The translations under genes and the position numbers were made by a program. The notes beneath the pieces are model-generated. The model was given only the letters and a program-made list of their open reading frames with translations, had not been told where the DNA came from and searched no databases. From CADEED01 sp036274075 (lineage in GTDB: Bacteria; Pseudomonadota; Gammaproteobacteria; Steroidobacterales; Steroidobacteraceae), in the NCBI GenBank assembly GCA_036274075.1, contig DASUGK010000115.1, positions 38,496 to 102,495 on the forward strand: a stretch of 64,000 bases of DNA, written 5' to 3'. Shown piece by piece: positions 36,209 through 44,791 of this stretch. Every line of letters begins with the position of its first letter. The stretch's first letter is position 1.

Positions 36209-37576
36209 CTACTCCGCGTCGTCGGTGATGTTGCGAAAGTCGACGCCCAGCGAGCGCAGCTTGCGGTACAGGTGCGTGCGTTCCATGCCGACGCGCTTGG
36301 CGAGCTGCCCCACCTTGCCGTTGCAGAGCAGGAGCTGCTGCTGCAGGTAGGCGCGCTCGAACTGCTCGCGCGCTTCGCGCAGCGGCAGCGCCAGCAGGTC
36401 CTGCTTGACCAGCGGTTCGGCGGTCGGCGCCTGCGCCGCGAGCTCGCGCTCGATCTCGTCGAGGCGGATCTCCTCGCTGCCGCCCTGCAGGAGCAGCCGC
36501 TGCACCAGGTTCTTGAGCTCGCGGACGTTGTCGGGCCACGGATAGTTGCGCAGGCGATTCTGCGCGGCGACGCTGAACTTGCGGAACGTGAGGCCTTCGC
36601 CGTCGACGAAGCGGTCCACGTAGTGGCGCAGCAGGTCGGGCACGTCCTCGGTGTACTCGCGCAGCGGCGGCACGCGCACGATGAGCGTGTTGAGATGGGC
36701 GAGCAGGTCGCGGCGGAACTCGTCGCTGCGGGTTTCGATGCCGGGCCGGGCCGAGGACAACAACCGCGCCTTGAAGGTGACCGGCGTGTTGCCGCCGACG
36801 CGCATGAACTGGCCGCTCTCGAGAGTGCCGAGCAGCGCGCGCTGCGCCTGCGGCGGCAGGTCTTCCAGCTCGTTGATGAAAAGCGTTCCGGCGCCGGCGC
36901 GCTCCAGCACGCCGGGCGCGATCTGCCCGTTGGACTCGGTGCCGAACAGCACCTGCTCGGCGCCGTCACCGCGCAGCGTGCTCGAGATCAGCGTGACGAA
37001 CGGGCGCGAGGCGCGCGGGCTGGCGTCGTGGATGAAGCGCGCGAAGGCTTCGCGTCCCGTACCGGTCTCGCCGACCAGCAGCACGGGGGAATCATTGGTG
37101 GCGATCTGCGCGAGATCGGCGCGCAGCTGCTGCATGACGCGGCTGCGGCCCACGGGCACGCCGGGCGAGGCGGCCAGCAACTTGCCCGCGTGACGCTTGC
37201 GCTTGCCGGCTTCGAGGGCGCGTTCCACGGTGCGCAGCAGCTTCTGCAGCGACAGCGGCTTCTCGACGAAATCGAATGCGCCTAGCCGCGTGGCCTCGAC
37301 CGCGGTTTCCACCGTGCCGTGGCCGGACATCATGACCACCGGGCACGACGACTCCGCCGACTGCCCGGACCATTCGCGCAGCAGCGTGATGCCGTCGGTG
37401 TCCGGCATCCAGATGTCGAGCAGCACGAGGTCGGGCAACTGGCGGGCGCGCGAGGCGCGCGCCTGGCCGGCATCCCCGGCCACGTCCACGTCGTAACCCT
37501 CCTCGGAGAGGATTTCCTTGAGGAGGCCTCGAATGTCTGCTTCGTCGTCGACGACCAGAATGTGTGCGGCGCTCAT
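36209..37576 (-). CDS. ntrX: NtrX-type response regulator with degenerate AAA+ domain
   Basis: A 455-residue regulator: receiver domain (1-125, phospho-acceptor Asp in 'LVLLDIWMPDTDG', Lys in 'FVEKPLS'), central AAA+ domain (~145-370) and C-terminal Fis-type helix-turn-helix ('VGQLAKRVGMERTHLYRKLRSLG'). The AAA+ domain is damaged: Walker A reads 'GETGTGREAFAR' with Arg for the ATP-binding Lys, Walker B reads 'GTLFINELEDLP' with Asn for Asp, and the GAFTGA loop that touches sigma-54 is absent ('LFGTESNGQIAPG'). NtrX proteins often lack GAFTGA; here ATP binding may also be lost. It probably acts as a phosphorylation-controlled DNA-binding protein not dependent on sigma-54. Its start overlaps the ntrY stop (ATGA). 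Confidence 0.9.
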   Translation of the reverse strand: MSAAHILVVDDEADIRGLLKEILSEEGYDVDVAGDAGQARASRARQLPDLVLLDIWMPDTDGITLLREWSGQSAESSCPVVMMSGHGTVETAVEATRLGAFDFVEKPLSLQKLLRTVERALEAGKRKRHAGKLLAASPGVPVGRSRVMQQLRADLAQIATNDSPVLLVGETGTGREAFARFIHDASPRASRPFVTLISSTLRGDGAEQVLFGTESNGQIAPGVLERAGAGTLFINELEDLPPQAQRALLGTLESGQFMRVGGNTPVTFKARLLSSARPGIETRSDEFRRDLLAHLNTLIVRVPPLREYTEDVPDLLRHYVDRFVDGEGLTFRKFSVAAQNRLRNYPWPDNVRELKNLVQRLLLQGGSEEIRLDEIERELAAQAPTAEPLVKQDLLALPLREAREQFERAYLQQQLLLCNGKVGQLAKRVGMERTHLYRKLRSLGVDFRNITDDAE

Positions 37577-39831
37577 GCTCGCTCCTTCCTGGGTTCGGCG
37601 CGCCTTTCGCGCGCCACTGTCTGTCGGGTTCCGTCAGTTACCGGCAAGGATACACGCACGCGCGCGCCACCTTCCGGCCGATTGTCGGCCTCCACGCGGC
37701 CGCCGTGTTCCTCGACGATCTTTTTTACAATCGCGAGCCCCAGGCCGGTGCCCTTCGGCTTGCTGGTCACATAGGGGTCGAATACTCGCCCCAGTACCTC
37801 GCGCGTGAAGCCGGGACCATTGTCACTTACCGTAATCGTGGCGTACTCGGCCCCGGCCGCGGTTTCCAGCCTCGTAGCCACCATGACCCGCCCGGAAGGC
37901 GAATGTTCCACGGCCTCGACCGCGTTGACGATGAGGTTGTTGAGGATCTGGCGCACGCGGCCGCGGTCGGCTTCGACCAGGTCGATGTGCGGATCGGCGT
38001 CGACTTCGATCTGCACCGCCGCTTCCTGCACGCGGTGCAGGTCGGCCACTTCGGCGACCAGCGCATTGAGCGGGAACTTGGTCACCTTCATGTCCGGTGC
38101 GCGCGCGTACTCGCTGAAGGCGTTGACCATGGCCTTCATGGCCTCCACCTGCTGCACGATGGTGTAGGTCGCGCGGTCCAGCACCTGCGCGTCCTCGCCC
38201 TTCATGTGCTCCAGGTAGCGGCGCCGCATGCGCTCGGCCGACAGCTGGATGGGTGTCAGCGGATTCTTGATCTCGTGCGCGAGGCGCCGCGCGACCTCGC
38301 CCCATGCCGCGTCGCGCTGCGCCTGCAGGAGCGCGCTGATGTCGTCGAACACGATGACGTATCCGCCCTGGCGCTCCGCGTCGTCCTCGGCGTGTTCGTT
38401 GCCGGGCAGCGGCGTGCAGGCGCACACCAGCACGCGCGCGCCGGCCATCTCGGGCTTGAGGTCCATCTGCTCGCGCCATTCCTCTTCGCCGCGCGCCAGG
38501 CGCGAGCTGACTTCGCCGACGAAGCGCGCGAAACGCGGGTTGTCCGCGGTGAGCGCCTCCAGCGGCTGGCCCACGCCCTGCTCGAGGTCGACGCCGAGAA
38601 TGCTGCTGGCCGCGTGGTTGGCGCTGCGCAGCACCAGGTCGCGGCCGATGGCGATGACGCCGGTAGTCAGGCGCGCCAGGATGATCGACAGCCGCTCGCG
38701 TTCTCGTTCCACCGCCGTCTGGCTGCGCGTGGTCTCCTCGCGCGCGCGGCGCAGCCGCTTGGTCATGTCGTTGAACGAATGCACCAGGAAGCCCATCTCG
38801 TCGCGCGACGGCAGCGGCAGGCGCGTGCCGAAGTCGCCCTTGCCGACCGCGCGGGTACCCGCGATCAGGTCCTGCACCGGTCGCGTGAGCTTCTCGGCGG
38901 AGTAGATAGCGCCATATATCGCGGTAAGCATTGCCAACAGCAGCACCAGCGTCAAAGTCATCCGAAAGCTGTTCTTCACCGGCTCGCGTTGCGCTGACAG
39001 CTCGCCGTGCTGCGAATAGGATCGTTGCACGGCCTCGGATAAACGCGCGAGCTGCGGCGGCACCGGGTAGACGGCCACCACGAAGCGACCTTCGCTCGAT
39101 CCCGGAGCAGCCGCGATAGGTGCCGCGGTGTTGATCAGGTAGTCGCCCTCCGACAGCGGCTCCAGGCTCCAGTAGGTATTTCCGCCCGCCATCGCGCGCG
39201 TCATCTCGGGCGTGGCGTAACGCGGCACGTTGGTCGAGATGTCGCCGGCGCTGCTGGCCGCGAGCACGCGGCCCAGCGAACCGTACACCACGATCTCGAT
39301 GGCGCCGCTCTCGACGCGCTGCGTGTCGGTGGCCAGGTCCCAGTCGGACACCGGGGTGGTGGCCAGCTCGCCCGCGAACAGCTCGGTACTGCGCGCGTAC
39401 TCGCGCATGCGCACGTCCATCGCGGCCTTCGACAGCTCCAGCGCGTCGGTCAGGCCCTGCTTGATCTCCACCTTGAACCAGCTGTCGATGCCGCGGTTCA
39501 GGAACTCCAGGCTGAATAGATAGACGATGATCAGCGGCGCGATCACCAGCGAGCCGAAGATGGCCACCGTGCGCGCCGTGAGGCGCGAGCCGGGAACCTG
39601 CGCGCGGAACGCGCGCACCAGTTCGATGATCTTGCGCGCCAGCAGCACGCTGACCGTGATCACCGCGATGGCGTTGACCAGCAGGATCCACGGCTGCAGC
39701 TTGCTGTACTGGACCGAGTTCTGGACCGACAGCGCGAGCAGCAGCAGCAGGCCGCCGCTCACCAGCACCCACAGTGCGATGAGTCCGAGGGTGCCGATCC
39801 TCCTCAGCGCTGCAGGGACCATGAGAACCAC
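37573..39831 (-). CDS. ntrY: NtrY-type membrane sensor histidine kinase
   Basis: A 752-residue kinase (GTG 39831; ATG 39822 is an alternative). Three N-terminal membrane helices, a periplasmic sensor region (about 110-285) and another helix (~290-310) lead to a HAMP domain ('LTRPVQDLIAGTRAVGKGDFGTRLP'), a PAS domain (~375-480), the HisKA dimerisation helix with the phospho-His in 'RRLAHEIKNPLTP', and the ATPase domain with N box 'QILNNLIVNAVEA', 'SDNGPGF' and 'GTGLGLAIVKKIVEEHGG'. It is the cognate partner of the ntrX gene it overlaps. The NtrYX system responds to nitrogen or redox state in other proteobacteria. The start overlaps the DUF4390 gene by 19-28 bp. Confidence 0.93.
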   Translation of the reverse strand: MVLMVPAALRRIGTLGLIALWVLVSGGLLLLLALSVQNSVQYSKLQPWILLVNAIAVITVSVLLARKIIELVRAFRAQVPGSRLTARTVAIFGSLVIAPLIIVYLFSLEFLNRGIDSWFKVEIKQGLTDALELSKAAMDVRMREYARSTELFAGELATTPVSDWDLATDTQRVESGAIEIVVYGSLGRVLAASSAGDISTNVPRYATPEMTRAMAGGNTYWSLEPLSEGDYLINTAAPIAAAPGSSEGRFVVAVYPVPPQLARLSEAVQRSYSQHGELSAQREPVKNSFRMTLTLVLLLAMLTAIYGAIYSAEKLTRPVQDLIAGTRAVGKGDFGTRLPLPSRDEMGFLVHSFNDMTKRLRRAREETTRSQTAVERERERLSIILARLTTGVIAIGRDLVLRSANHAASSILGVDLEQGVGQPLEALTADNPRFARFVGEVSSRLARGEEEWREQMDLKPEMAGARVLVCACTPLPGNEHAEDDAERQGGYVIVFDDISALLQAQRDAAWGEVARRLAHEIKNPLTPIQLSAERMRRRYLEHMKGEDAQVLDRATYTIVQQVEAMKAMVNAFSEYARAPDMKVTKFPLNALVAEVADLHRVQEAAVQIEVDADPHIDLVEADRGRVRQILNNLIVNAVEAVEHSPSGRVMVATRLETAAGAEYATITVSDNGPGFTREVLGRVFDPYVTSKPKGTGLGLAIVKKIVEEHGGRVEADNRPEGGARVRVSLPVTDGTRQTVARERRAEPRKERA

Positions 39832-40391
39832 TCGCTCTCGCGATGCCAGTCATCGGTCCAGAAGAGCAGCACCCGCATGGTGTCGGACAGGCGCCCGCGC
39901 CGGATCCCGGCGCGCAGCGAGACGCGGTACTGGCGCTTCGGCGACAGCTGCAGCGAGGTAACGATGGGCAATGCCTCGAAGGTGCCGAGCGCTTCGAGCG
40001 CCTCTTCCAGGGTGGCGTAGCTGTGCTGCTCGTTGCCGGAGGCGTCGAGGTCGCGGGTCAGGTAGCGGTCGCTGACCGCGTGGTAACTGAGCTCGCGATG
40101 CAGGGTCCTCTCGAAGATGGTCTCGTCCACCCAGAAGCGCCGTTCGCGCGAGACCACCACGTCGAGATCGAAGGAAAGTGTCAGGCCGTCCTTGAGCGCC
40201 GCCCGGATGTCGTCGTTCACCGGATACGCCACGCGCGCGAACAACTGCAACGAGCCCTGTTCGACGGTCACGTAAGCCGAGCGCACCTCGAGCACGCCAT
40301 CGAGCGCATCGGCGCGCGACGGCGAAACCGAGCCGGCGCCGAAGGCGGCGAACAGCAGCATCAGGAGAACGGGCGCGCGGCGCGGATACAT
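39804..40391 (-). CDS. DUF4390 exported protein
   Basis: A 195-residue protein with an N-terminal signal ('APVLLMLLFAAFGAGSVSPSRADA'). The mature part is beta-rich and matches DUF4390 proteins encoded between rsmB and ntrY ('VRSAYVTVEQGSLQLFARVAYPVNDDIRAALKDGLTLSFDLDVVV', 'LSPKRQYRVSLRAGIRRGRL', 'SEWFSWSLQR'). Function unknown. Position directly before the sensor kinase, with overlap, suggests it may feed a periplasmic signal to NtrY. Confidence 0.88.
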   Translation of the reverse strand: MYPRRAPVLLMLLFAAFGAGSVSPSRADALDGVLEVRSAYVTVEQGSLQLFARVAYPVNDDIRAALKDGLTLSFDLDVVVSRERRFWVDETIFERTLHRELSYHAVSDRYLTRDLDASGNEQHSYATLEEALEALGTFEALPIVTSLQLSPKRQYRVSLRAGIRRGRLSDTMRVLLFWTDDWHRESEWFSWSLQR

Positions 40392-40408
40392 CGAGGTCCT
40401 GGAATTCC

Positions 40409-41785
40409 CTAGGTCGTCAGTTTATGGATGCAGGCATAGTAGAAGCCATCGGTACCTGCATCGCCACCCGGCAGCAGCTGCCAGCCGACACTGCGCTCGA
40501 TGAGTCCCGGCGGCCGCGGCAGTCCGTCCGGCCAGGCGCCCGCGGCGGCGCGAGGTTCGCCGGCCAGCAGGGCCGCGACCACGTGCTCGTTTTCATCCGG
40601 CAGTACCGAACAGGTGCAGTAGATGAGACGCCCGCCGGGCCGCAGTAGTTCGAAAGCCGTGCGCAAAATCTGTCGTTGAGTGGTCGCGAAGGCGCCGATG
40701 TCGCCCGGCCGGCGCAGCAGCTTGATGTCCGGGTGCCGGCGGATGACGCCGCTGCCGGAACAGGGGGCGTCCACCAGCGCGCGGTCGAAGGACGCCGGCG
40801 CCAGCGAGGGCGGCCGCGTGCGCAGGTCCGCTGCGAGCAGCAGCGCCTGCCGTCCCGCCCGCTCGAGGTTCTGGCGCACGCGCTGCAGGCGCAGCGGGTC
40901 GTGATCCGCGGCGACGATTTCCGCCAGATCGGGCGTGCGCTGGGCGATGTGCAGGGTCTTGCCGCCGGGCGCGGCACAGGCGTCCAGCACCCGCGTGCCG
41001 GGCTGTGCATCGAGCAGCGGCGCGGCGAGCTGCGCGCCCAGGTCCTGTACCGACACCGCGCCGGAATCGAAGCCCGGCAGGATCTGCACCGGCGCCGCGT
41101 GCTCGAGCACCACCGCGTCGGGATTCCAGTCGACGGCACGCGCGTCGCGGCCGAGGGCGCGCCAGGAGCGCAGGAAATCCGTGACCGTGAGCTGCGCGGG
41201 GTCGACGCGCAGCGCCATGGGCGGATGCAGGTTGTTGGCAGCCAGCATGGGCTCGGCCCGTTCTTTCCAGGCCTCGACCAGTGCATCGACCAGCCAGCGC
41301 GGATGGGCGTGGCGCTGCGCGAGGTCCTGGTCCGCGGCGGCTAACAACCCGGCGCGCTGCGCGACGAACTTGCGCAGCACCGCGTTGACCATGCCGCTGG
41401 CGCGCCCTTCGCCCACGATGCGACTGGCGTCCACCGCCAGGTGCACCTGCGCCTCCGCGGCGCCGCGCGAGTACTCCACCTGGTGGGCCGCGGTCACCAG
41501 CAGCGCCGCGAGCTTCGGCGACAACTCGTCGAACGGCCGGCTCAGCAGCGGCGCCAGCGCGGGTGCCAGGCGGAGGTACCAGCGCATCGTGCCCAGCGCG
41601 ACCGCGCGCACCGCCGCGCGATCGGTGCGTGCCTGCGCGGCCTCGAGGGCGTCGTCGGACGAGCGGCCTTCGTTGACCACCGCGTGCACCGCGAGCGCGG
41701 CCTGCGCGAGAGTCATGGCCCCGGGTGCGTGGCGCTCGCGCCGCGGTCCGGCGCCTGCGCCTGGCTTGCGACGAGGCGACTTCAT
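40409..41785 (-). CDS. rsmB: 16S rRNA (cytosine-967-C5)-methyltransferase
   Basis: A 458-residue enzyme that methylates C967 of 16S rRNA using S-adenosylmethionine. The N-terminal NusB-like RNA-binding domain covers about 22-160 ('AQAALAVHAVVNEGRSSDDALE', 'AVLRKFVAQRAG'). The Rossmann methyltransferase domain has the SAM site 'VLDACAAPGGKTLHIAQ', 'DAPCSGSGVIRRHPDIK', and the catalytic Cys in 'YCTCSVLPDENEHVV'. The basic N-terminal leader ('MKSPRRKPGAGAGPRRER') is longer than usual. Its ATG overlaps the fmt stop (ATGA), consistent with the def-fmt-rsmB operon. Confidence 0.95.
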   Translation of the reverse strand: MKSPRRKPGAGAGPRRERHAPGAMTLAQAALAVHAVVNEGRSSDDALEAAQARTDRAAVRAVALGTMRWYLRLAPALAPLLSRPFDELSPKLAALLVTAAHQVEYSRGAAEAQVHLAVDASRIVGEGRASGMVNAVLRKFVAQRAGLLAAADQDLAQRHAHPRWLVDALVEAWKERAEPMLAANNLHPPMALRVDPAQLTVTDFLRSWRALGRDARAVDWNPDAVVLEHAAPVQILPGFDSGAVSVQDLGAQLAAPLLDAQPGTRVLDACAAPGGKTLHIAQRTPDLAEIVAADHDPLRLQRVRQNLERAGRQALLLAADLRTRPPSLAPASFDRALVDAPCSGSGVIRRHPDIKLLRRPGDIGAFATTQRQILRTAFELLRPGGRLIYCTCSVLPDENEHVVAALLAGEPRAAAGAWPDGLPRPPGLIERSVGWQLLPGGDAGTDGFYYACIHKLTT

Positions 41786-42723
41786 GCGCCCAACCGTGCG
41801 CCGGCGATGCGCACGCCGTTGGCGAAATCGCGCGCCGATACCGGCCGCTTGCCGGCACGCTGCAACTCGCGCAGCTGCACCACGCCTTCACCGCAGGCCA
41901 CGCGCAGGCCTGAGTCGTCCAGGCCTAGCAAGCTGCCCGGCTCGCCGGCGCGGCCCGCCGCGTCGAGCAGGCGCGAACGCAGGATGCGCAGCGGTTGCCC
42001 GTCCAGGCGAGTCTCGGCCACGGGCCAGGGATTGAAGGCGCGGATCTGCCGGTCGATGTGTGTCGCCGGGGAATTCCAGTCGATGAGCGCCTCGGATTTT
42101 TCGATCTTGGGCGCGTAGGTCGCGCCCGCGGAAGGCTGCGCGCGGCCCGGGAGCGTGCCCGCCGCAAGACCGTCGATGGCTTCGAGCAGGGCCGCGGCGC
42201 CGAGTTCGGCAAGCGCGTCGTGCAGGTCGCCCGCGGTGTCGTCGGCGCCGATGGCGCGGCGCCTTTCGAGCAGCATCGGCCCGGTATCCAGCCCCTCGTC
42301 CAGCTGCATGATGGTGATGCCGGTTTCCGCGTCACCGGCGAGCAGCGCGCGCTGGATCGGCGCCGCGCCACGCCAGCGCGGCAACAGCGAGCCGTGGATG
42401 TTGAGGCAGCCCAGGCGCGGCAGCGCCAGCGCCGCGGCGGGCAGGATCAGGCCGTACGCCACCACCACCATCAGGTCCGGCGACCACTCGCGCAGCGACC
42501 CGAGCCCTTCCGGTGTCTTCAGGGTCTGCGGCTGCGCCACCGGCACGCCGCGCTCCGCCGCGAGTAGTTTGACCGGCGAGGCGCGCAGCTCGCGGCCCCG
42601 CCCCGCGGGCCGGTCCGGCTGCGTGAGCACGCCCACCACCCGGTGGTGCGAATCGAGCAGCGCGCGCAACGCGGGCAACGCGAATTGCGGCGTACCCGCG
42701 AACGCTATGCGTAGGGATGTCAT
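41782..42723 (-). CDS. fmt: Methionyl-tRNA formyltransferase
   Basis: A 313-residue enzyme that formylates initiator Met-tRNA using 10-formyl-tetrahydrofolate. The N-terminal catalytic Rossmann domain shows 'RIAFAGTPQFALPALRALL', 'TQPDRPAGRG' and the signature 'CLNIHGSLLPRWRGAAPIQ', with the active-site Asn and His; Asp is in 'QLDEGLDTGPML'. The C-terminal tRNA-binding barrel follows from about 205. It lies 33 bp downstream of def, whose product later removes the formyl group. Confidence 0.96.
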   Translation of the reverse strand: MTSLRIAFAGTPQFALPALRALLDSHHRVVGVLTQPDRPAGRGRELRASPVKLLAAERGVPVAQPQTLKTPEGLGSLREWSPDLMVVVAYGLILPAAALALPRLGCLNIHGSLLPRWRGAAPIQRALLAGDAETGITIMQLDEGLDTGPMLLERRRAIGADDTAGDLHDALAELGAAALLEAIDGLAAGTLPGRAQPSAGATYAPKIEKSEALIDWNSPATHIDRQIRAFNPWPVAETRLDGQPLRILRSRLLDAAGRAGEPGSLLGLDDSGLRVACGEGVVQLRELQRAGKRPVSARDFANGVRIAGARLGA

Positions 42724-42756
42724 CGGGACGCCCGAGGGCCGGGGACGGCGCTCGGT

Positions 42757-43296
42757 TCAGTAGGCGCGCGCCGTGGCGGACTCGCGCGTGCGGCTGGCGC
42801 GTTCCTTGCGATCCTTCTCGAGCTTCTTGCGAATGCGTTCGCGCTTGAGATCCGACAGGTAATCGACGAACAGCTTGCCCTCGAGGTGATCCATCTCGTG
42901 CTGCAGGCAGACGGCGGCGAGGCCTTCGAGTTCGACTTCGAAGGACTTGCCCGAGGCGTCCTGGGCGCGGGCGCGCACCTTCACCGGGCGCTTCACCTCG
43001 TCAAATATGCCGGGCACGGACAGGCAGCCCTCTTCGGTCACCCCCATGCCTTCAGCCGCCAGGATTTCCGGATTGCAGAACACCTGCGGCTGATCCTTCG
43101 TCTCGGAAACATCCATGACAATCAAGCGCTTATGGAAGTCCACCTGGGTCGCGGCCAGGCCGATGCCGGGGGCGGCGTACATGGTCTCGAACATGTCCTC
43201 GACCTGCTTGGCCAACGCCGCGTCGAACACCTCGACGGGGGTCGCCTTGGTGCGAAGACGGGGGTCCGGGTACTCAAGAATTTGCAGGCGCGCCAT
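42757..43296 (-). CDS. def: Peptide deformylase
   Basis: A 179-residue metalloenzyme that removes formyl from new proteins. All three motifs are present: motif 1 'GIGLAATQV' (Thr where Pro is usual), motif 2 'EEGCLSVPG' with the metal-binding Cys, and motif 3 'QHEMDHLEGKLFVDYL' with the HExxH-type metal site. A basic C-terminal extension ('LKRERIRKKLEKDRKER') is typical. It heads the minus-strand operon def-fmt-rsmB-DUF4390-ntrY-ntrX; a TGTTATAAT promoter element lies about 135 bp upstream. Confidence 0.96.
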   Translation of the reverse strand: MARLQILEYPDPRLRTKATPVEVFDAALAKQVEDMFETMYAAPGIGLAATQVDFHKRLIVMDVSETKDQPQVFCNPEILAAEGMGVTEEGCLSVPGIFDEVKRPVKVRARAQDASGKSFEVELEGLAAVCLQHEMDHLEGKLFVDYLSDLKRERIRKKLEKDRKERASRTRESATARAY

Positions 43297-43430
43297 GATG
43301 TTCTGCTCGATTGCTGCTAATGTTTGGATGATTCGGTCGTGGACAAGGACTGCCGGTACGCCCGGGAGTTCTGTCCCGTGATCCAGCGCACAGACTTGAC
43401 AATAGATCGAGCCCTAACGTGCCGCGGCGG

Positions 43431-43439
43431 ATTATAACA
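43431..43439 (-). promoter_or_regulatory. Extended -10 promoter element for the def operon
   Basis: On the minus strand this reads TGTTATAAT, a perfect extended -10 (TGnTATAAT). It points toward def, whose start codon is about 135 bp downstream. No good -35 is seen, which extended -10 promoters can tolerate. In this GC-rich DNA such a match is unlikely by chance. Confidence 0.55.
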
Positions 43440-43480
43440 GTGGGGTCCGCTTGCCCCACTTACGGATTGAGGAGTGGAGG

Positions 43481-44722
43481 ATGTTTTCGAATCAACAACT
43501 TAAAGAGTCGCGCGTACTCGCCCGGGTAACGCCGCGCCTCCTGGGTCTCATGGCCTTCTTTGCCGCCGCCGTGCTCCTGGCGGGCTGCCAGACGGCGCCC
43601 GAGGAATTTCCTCGCGCCGCCGCTCCGCCGCCGCCGCCCGCAGCCGCCGAGTCCGCGGATCCGGCCAATGACATGACCGCGACCGAAGCGGCCATCGCGG
43701 CAATGAACGAGATGGCGCCCGCCGAGGCTCCCGCGCAGACCGCGCAGCTCATCCGCCCCGACGCGCCGATGAACTACACCGTCAAGCGTGGCGACACGCT
43801 GTGGGATATCGCGGCGGTGTTCCTCAAGGACCCCTGGTTCTGGCCCGAGATCTGGCAGATCAATCCGCAGGTCGAGAATCCGCACCTTATTTATCCCGGC
43901 GACGTGCTGTCGCTGGCCTACGGCGCCAACGGCGACGCGCACGTCAGCATCTCGCAATACAGCGGTGCGCGCCTGCAGCCGCGCCTGCGCAGCGAAGGGC
44001 TCGACGGACCCGTGGACGCGCTGCCCTACTCCGCGATCGCGGCGTTCCTGTCCAAGCCCAGCGTGCTGGTCGAGGAACAGATCCTCAGCGCCCCGCACAT
44101 CCTCGCGTTCCGTGACCAGCACATGATCGGCGGCACCGGGCACGAGGCCTACGTGCAGAACCTGAATGCGCCGCTCAACCAGCGTTTCACGGTCATGCAC
44201 GTGGGCGAGCCCATCGTCGACTTCGAGACCAATGAACTCATCGGCTACCAGGCGGCTTACGTCGCCACGGCCGTGGTCAACAATCCGGGCAAGATCACCA
44301 AGACCGTGCTGACCGAAGGTGCGCGCGAAGCGCTGCGCGGCGATCGCCTGATCGCGCAGGAAGGCGACGTGCCGCTGACCTTCACGCCGCACGCGCCCAA
44401 GGGCCAGATCGATGGCCAGATCATCGCGATCGCGGACGAGGCCACGGAAGTCGGCCAATACCAGGTGGTCGTGTTGAATCGCGGCGACCGCCATGGCCTG
44501 ACCACGGGCGCGGTGCTGGCGGTGGACCAGCGCGGTGAAGTCGTGCGGGACGTCTGGAACCGTCGTCCTTTCGGCAAGGATCCGCACGGCGCCGTGGTGG
44601 AGTTGCCGTACGAACGCGCCGGCACGCTGATCGTCTTCAAGGTCTTCGACCGCGTGAGCTACGGCCTGATCATCGGCGCGCGCGCCCCGATCCAGGTGGC
44701 GGACCGCGCGTACTCGCCCTGA
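43481..44722 (+). CDS. LysM-domain lipoprotein
   Basis: A 413-residue protein. ATG 43481 has GAGGAG 6 bases upstream, so the longer frame from 43451 is not used. The lipobox 'LLAGC' places lipid attachment at Cys36, followed by a Pro/Ala-rich spacer. One LysM peptidoglycan-binding module lies at about 98-147 ('YTVKRGDTLWDIAAVFLKDPWFWPEIWQ', 'PHLIYPGDVLSL'). The long C-terminal part is beta-rich. The WPEIW form and the location before dprA-smg-topA are typical of a conserved gammaproteobacterial family of cell-wall-linked proteins of unknown role. A strong terminator follows. Confidence 0.9.
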   Translation: MFSNQQLKESRVLARVTPRLLGLMAFFAAAVLLAGCQTAPEEFPRAAAPPPPPAAAESADPANDMTATEAAIAAMNEMAPAEAPAQTAQLIRPDAPMNYTVKRGDTLWDIAAVFLKDPWFWPEIWQINPQVENPHLIYPGDVLSLAYGANGDAHVSISQYSGARLQPRLRSEGLDGPVDALPYSAIAAFLSKPSVLVEEQILSAPHILAFRDQHMIGGTGHEAYVQNLNAPLNQRFTVMHVGEPIVDFETNELIGYQAAYVATAVVNNPGKITKTVLTEGAREALRGDRLIAQEGDVPLTFTPHAPKGQIDGQIIAIADEATEVGQYQVVVLNRGDRHGLTTGAVLAVDQRGEVVRDVWNRRPFGKDPHGAVVELPYERAGTLIVFKVFDRVSYGLIIGARAPIQVADRAYSP

Positions 44723-44746
44723 TCTGAAACCAGTCATTCGCAGCAG

Positions 44747-44780
44747 AAAGGGCCAGTCTTCGGACTGGCCCTTTCCTTTT
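44747..44780 (+). terminator. Intrinsic terminator with UUCG tetraloop
   Basis: AAAGGGCCAGTC (44747-44758), loop TTCG, GACTGGCCCTTT (44763-44774), then CCTTTT. A perfect 12-bp stem with the very stable UUCG loop, placed 25 bp after the LysM gene stop and just before dprA. Confidence 0.95.
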
Positions 44781-44791
44781 AGGCTGGTGTC

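Noticed and set aside
43396..43438. A plus-strand promoter with TTGACA at 43396 and TATAAC at 43433
   Set aside because: The spacing is 31 bp, too long for sigma-70; the TATAAT reads better as an extended -10 on the minus strand.
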